This document shows, piece after piece, positions 17,468 to 18,589 of a stretch of DNA of 18,589 nucleotides (within the stretch, counting starts at the first letter, position 1; the number at the start of each line of letters is the position of its first letter). The notes beneath the pieces are model-generated. The model saw only the letters and a program-made list of their open reading frames with translations. It ran no database searches and had not been told where the DNA came from. The DNA is from Isotricha intestinalis (taxonomy: Eukaryota > Ciliophora > Litostomatea > Vestibuliferida > Isotrichidae), in assembly GCA_023807065.1 (NCBI GenBank), contig JAJJLU010000793.1:1-18589 (forward strand), written 5' to 3'. The position numbers and the translations under genes are program-made.

Positions 17468-17742
17468 TGAAATAATATTTTGTCTTATTTATTTATATTA
17501 TTTTTTTGTTTTAATATTTTTATTTTTGAATTAGATTTTTTTTTATTTATTTTTTTTATTTATATTCTTTTTCTGGGAAAAATTTTTGTTTTTTTATTTT
17601 TTTAAATCTATTTTTTATCATATTCAGTTTATTTTTTTATTTTTTTACAAATCAATATTATAAATTTTTAAGTTAGTAATAAATTTTATGGTATTTTTAA
17701 TATAAATTATATATACAAATTATAATTGATTAACTTAAAACT
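17468..17742. other. Convergent intergenic spacer, no gene seen
   Basis: 275 nt of T-rich DNA between the phosphatase stop and the stop of the last minus-strand gene. Only poly(T) tracts and short open frames are visible. Confidence 0.55.
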
Positions 17743-18171
17743 CTATATTACCTTATTTTTAAATTTATCTAAATTTTTTTGAATTTTTGCTTTTCTTTTT
17801 TTATTAAGAAATCGAAGAGTTTTAATTTGAGAAGATAAAAAAGAAAGTGATAAATCTAATCTTTGAATCGAATTGCTTTGAATAATATTACAATAATTCA
17901 TTTTAGTTAATTGTGAATTTAATTCTTTTAAAATAATTTGTATATTATGTAATTTTATCTTATCTTCTTTATTTTCATTTTTTTTATTAGCATTTTTTGT
18001 ACTAAAAAAAAAAGAATCATTTTTAGATAAATTTTCCTCAATTAAACTTATATTTTTATTAGGTGAAAAATAATCTTTACCCAAATTTTCTGATAAATTT
18101 TCTTCAGATGATGTATTATCATTAATTGAAAAAAAATTTTGTGTTTGATTATATTCTTTCTGGTTTATCAT
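17743..18171 (-). CDS. Small hypothetical protein, 142 aa, last gene before the telomere
   Basis: An ATG frame (MINQKEYNQTQNFFSINDN) ends in TAG. The first half is Ser/Asn/Glu-rich and probably disordered, with repeated ENLSEN and EENLSKN-like stretches. From about residue 70 to the end it is helical with regular hydrophobics (KLHNIQIILKELNSQL, LDLSLSFLSSQIKTLRFL) and a basic tail, so a coiled coil is likely. No family is recognised. Its final codons, AAG GTA ATA TAG, contain a donor-like GTAATA, so a further exon beyond a longer intron cannot be excluded, although no acceptor lies within the 29-47 nt seen in other genes. It lies under 400 nt from the telomeric repeat and is transcribed away from it. 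Confidence 0.62.
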   Translation of the reverse strand: MINQKEYNQTQNFFSINDNTSSEENLSENLGKDYFSPNKNISLIEENLSKNDSFFFSTKNANKKNENKEDKIKLHNIQIILKELNSQLTKMNYCNIIQSNSIQRLDLSLSFLSSQIKTLRFLNKKRKAKIQKNLDKFKNKVI

Positions 18172-18559
18172 TATTTTACTTTTTATTTATATTAGATAAT
18201 AGATTTTTTAAAATATTTTAATATGTTTATATATATAAATTAATATTTATTTTTTACGATAATTTATCTATAAATAGTTAATTTGATTTGAATTCAATCA
18301 ATTTTACGATTTTAAAACTAAGAGCTCATAAACTTTTCATGTAAATAATATTAACAAATTTTTTTTAAAAAAACATAAATTATTAAATTTCCTTTATTTA
18401 AATATTTTCAAGTAATACAATAATATATTATTAATAATGTCTTATGAAAATCTTAAAAAATTATTTTTATTTCAAAAAAACATAAAAAATTAAAAAATAA
18501 ATAAAAAGACTAAAATATAAAGAATAGAAAAAGAATTTTAAATTATTATATCAAAAAAA
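18172..18559. other. Subtelomeric spacer, no gene seen
   Basis: 388 nt of A+T-rich DNA between the last gene and the telomeric repeat. No tandem repeat, transposon or credible open frame is visible. The promoter of the last gene must lie in its left part. Confidence 0.6.
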
Positions 18560-18589
18560 TTGGGGATTGGGGATTGGGGATTGGGGATT
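18560..18589 (+). repeat. Telomere: four tandem GGGGATT heptamers at the sequence end
   Basis: The final 30 nt are TT followed by four perfect GGGGATT units and run to the last base. The G-rich strand points 5'->3' to the end, as at a chromosome terminus. G4 tracts are otherwise essentially absent from the window. The unit differs from TTGGGG (Tetrahymena) and TTTTGGGG (Oxytricha) and from TTAGGG. Confidence 0.85.

Noticed and set aside
17572..17748. Possible intron from GTAATA at the end of the 142-aa gene to a CCCAG acceptor
   Set aside because: It would be about 177 nt, far longer than the other introns, and would add only about nine Lys/Asn-rich residues.
18437..18493. Short ATG frame (18 codons) near the telomere
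   Set aside because: Too short and without recognisable sequence; such frames occur by chance in this base composition.
1..18589. tRNA, rRNA, CRISPR or transposon
   Set aside because: No GC-richer cloverleaf-like islands, spaced direct repeats, terminal inverted repeats, transposase or reverse transcriptase motifs were seen on either strand.

Overview
The window is a very A+T-rich, gene-dense, intron-poor piece of a protist nuclear genome. It holds twelve likely protein-coding genes in 18.6 kb and one probable gene relic. Its right end runs into four tandem copies of a G-rich heptamer (GGGGATT, i.e. ATTGGGG / TTGGGGA), which reads as a chromosome end with the G-rich strand in the expected 5'->3' orientation. 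The genes are clearly eukaryotic: NME7, LSm6, a PP6/PP4-type phosphatase, a cyclin, and spliced genes. The introns recovered here are tiny (29, 31, 43 and 47 nt). All conserved genes read through in the standard code. They stop at TAA, or TAG in three cases; no TGA terminator was seen. The ciliary gene NME7, the very short introns, the extreme A+T content and a protein-coding gene within about 0.4 kb of a G4-type telomere together suggest a ciliate macronuclear chromosome. A standard-code lineage such as a litostome or heterotrich is possible. This is inference, and the heptamer is not a textbook ciliate repeat.

Layout, left to right. 1-973 (-) is NME7, lacking only its last few dozen residues beyond the left edge. 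1252-2577 (+) is an Asn/Lys/Ser-rich unknown and 2635-4095 (+) is a coiled-coil protein. Convergent to these, 4161-6305 (-) is a class I glutamine-amidotransferase-like protein with a long polar tail. Divergent from it, 6631-7569 (+) is an ExoIII-type AP endonuclease with a basic N-terminal tail. 7876-8355 (-) is a short polar unknown, and 8443-9289 (+) is a coiled-coil unknown whose reading frame is completed by a 31-nt intron. 9406-10631 (-) is a four-exon DEDDy 3'-5' exonuclease with a C-terminal S1-like domain; it appears only after splicing. 10714-11013 looks like a broken gene relic. 11435-11674 (-) is LSm6, 11770-13593 (+) a cyclin, 13751-16276 (+) a calpain-like protein that has lost all three catalytic residues, and 16559-17467 (+) a PP6/PP4-family phosphatase. 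17743-18171 (-) is a small unknown. About 390 nt without genes then leads into the telomeric repeat.

The genes do not form one pathway. Three touch nucleic-acid metabolism (AP endonuclease, exonuclease, LSm6), two the cell cycle or signalling (cyclin, phosphatase), and NME7 the cilium. Adjacent genes alternate orientation and share short divergent or convergent spacers. The points most worth a second look are the unusual telomere heptamer, the triad-less calpain, the exonuclease-S1 architecture found by splicing, the degenerate first NDK domain of NME7, and blockwise switching between A-ending and T-ending synonymous codons along genes.
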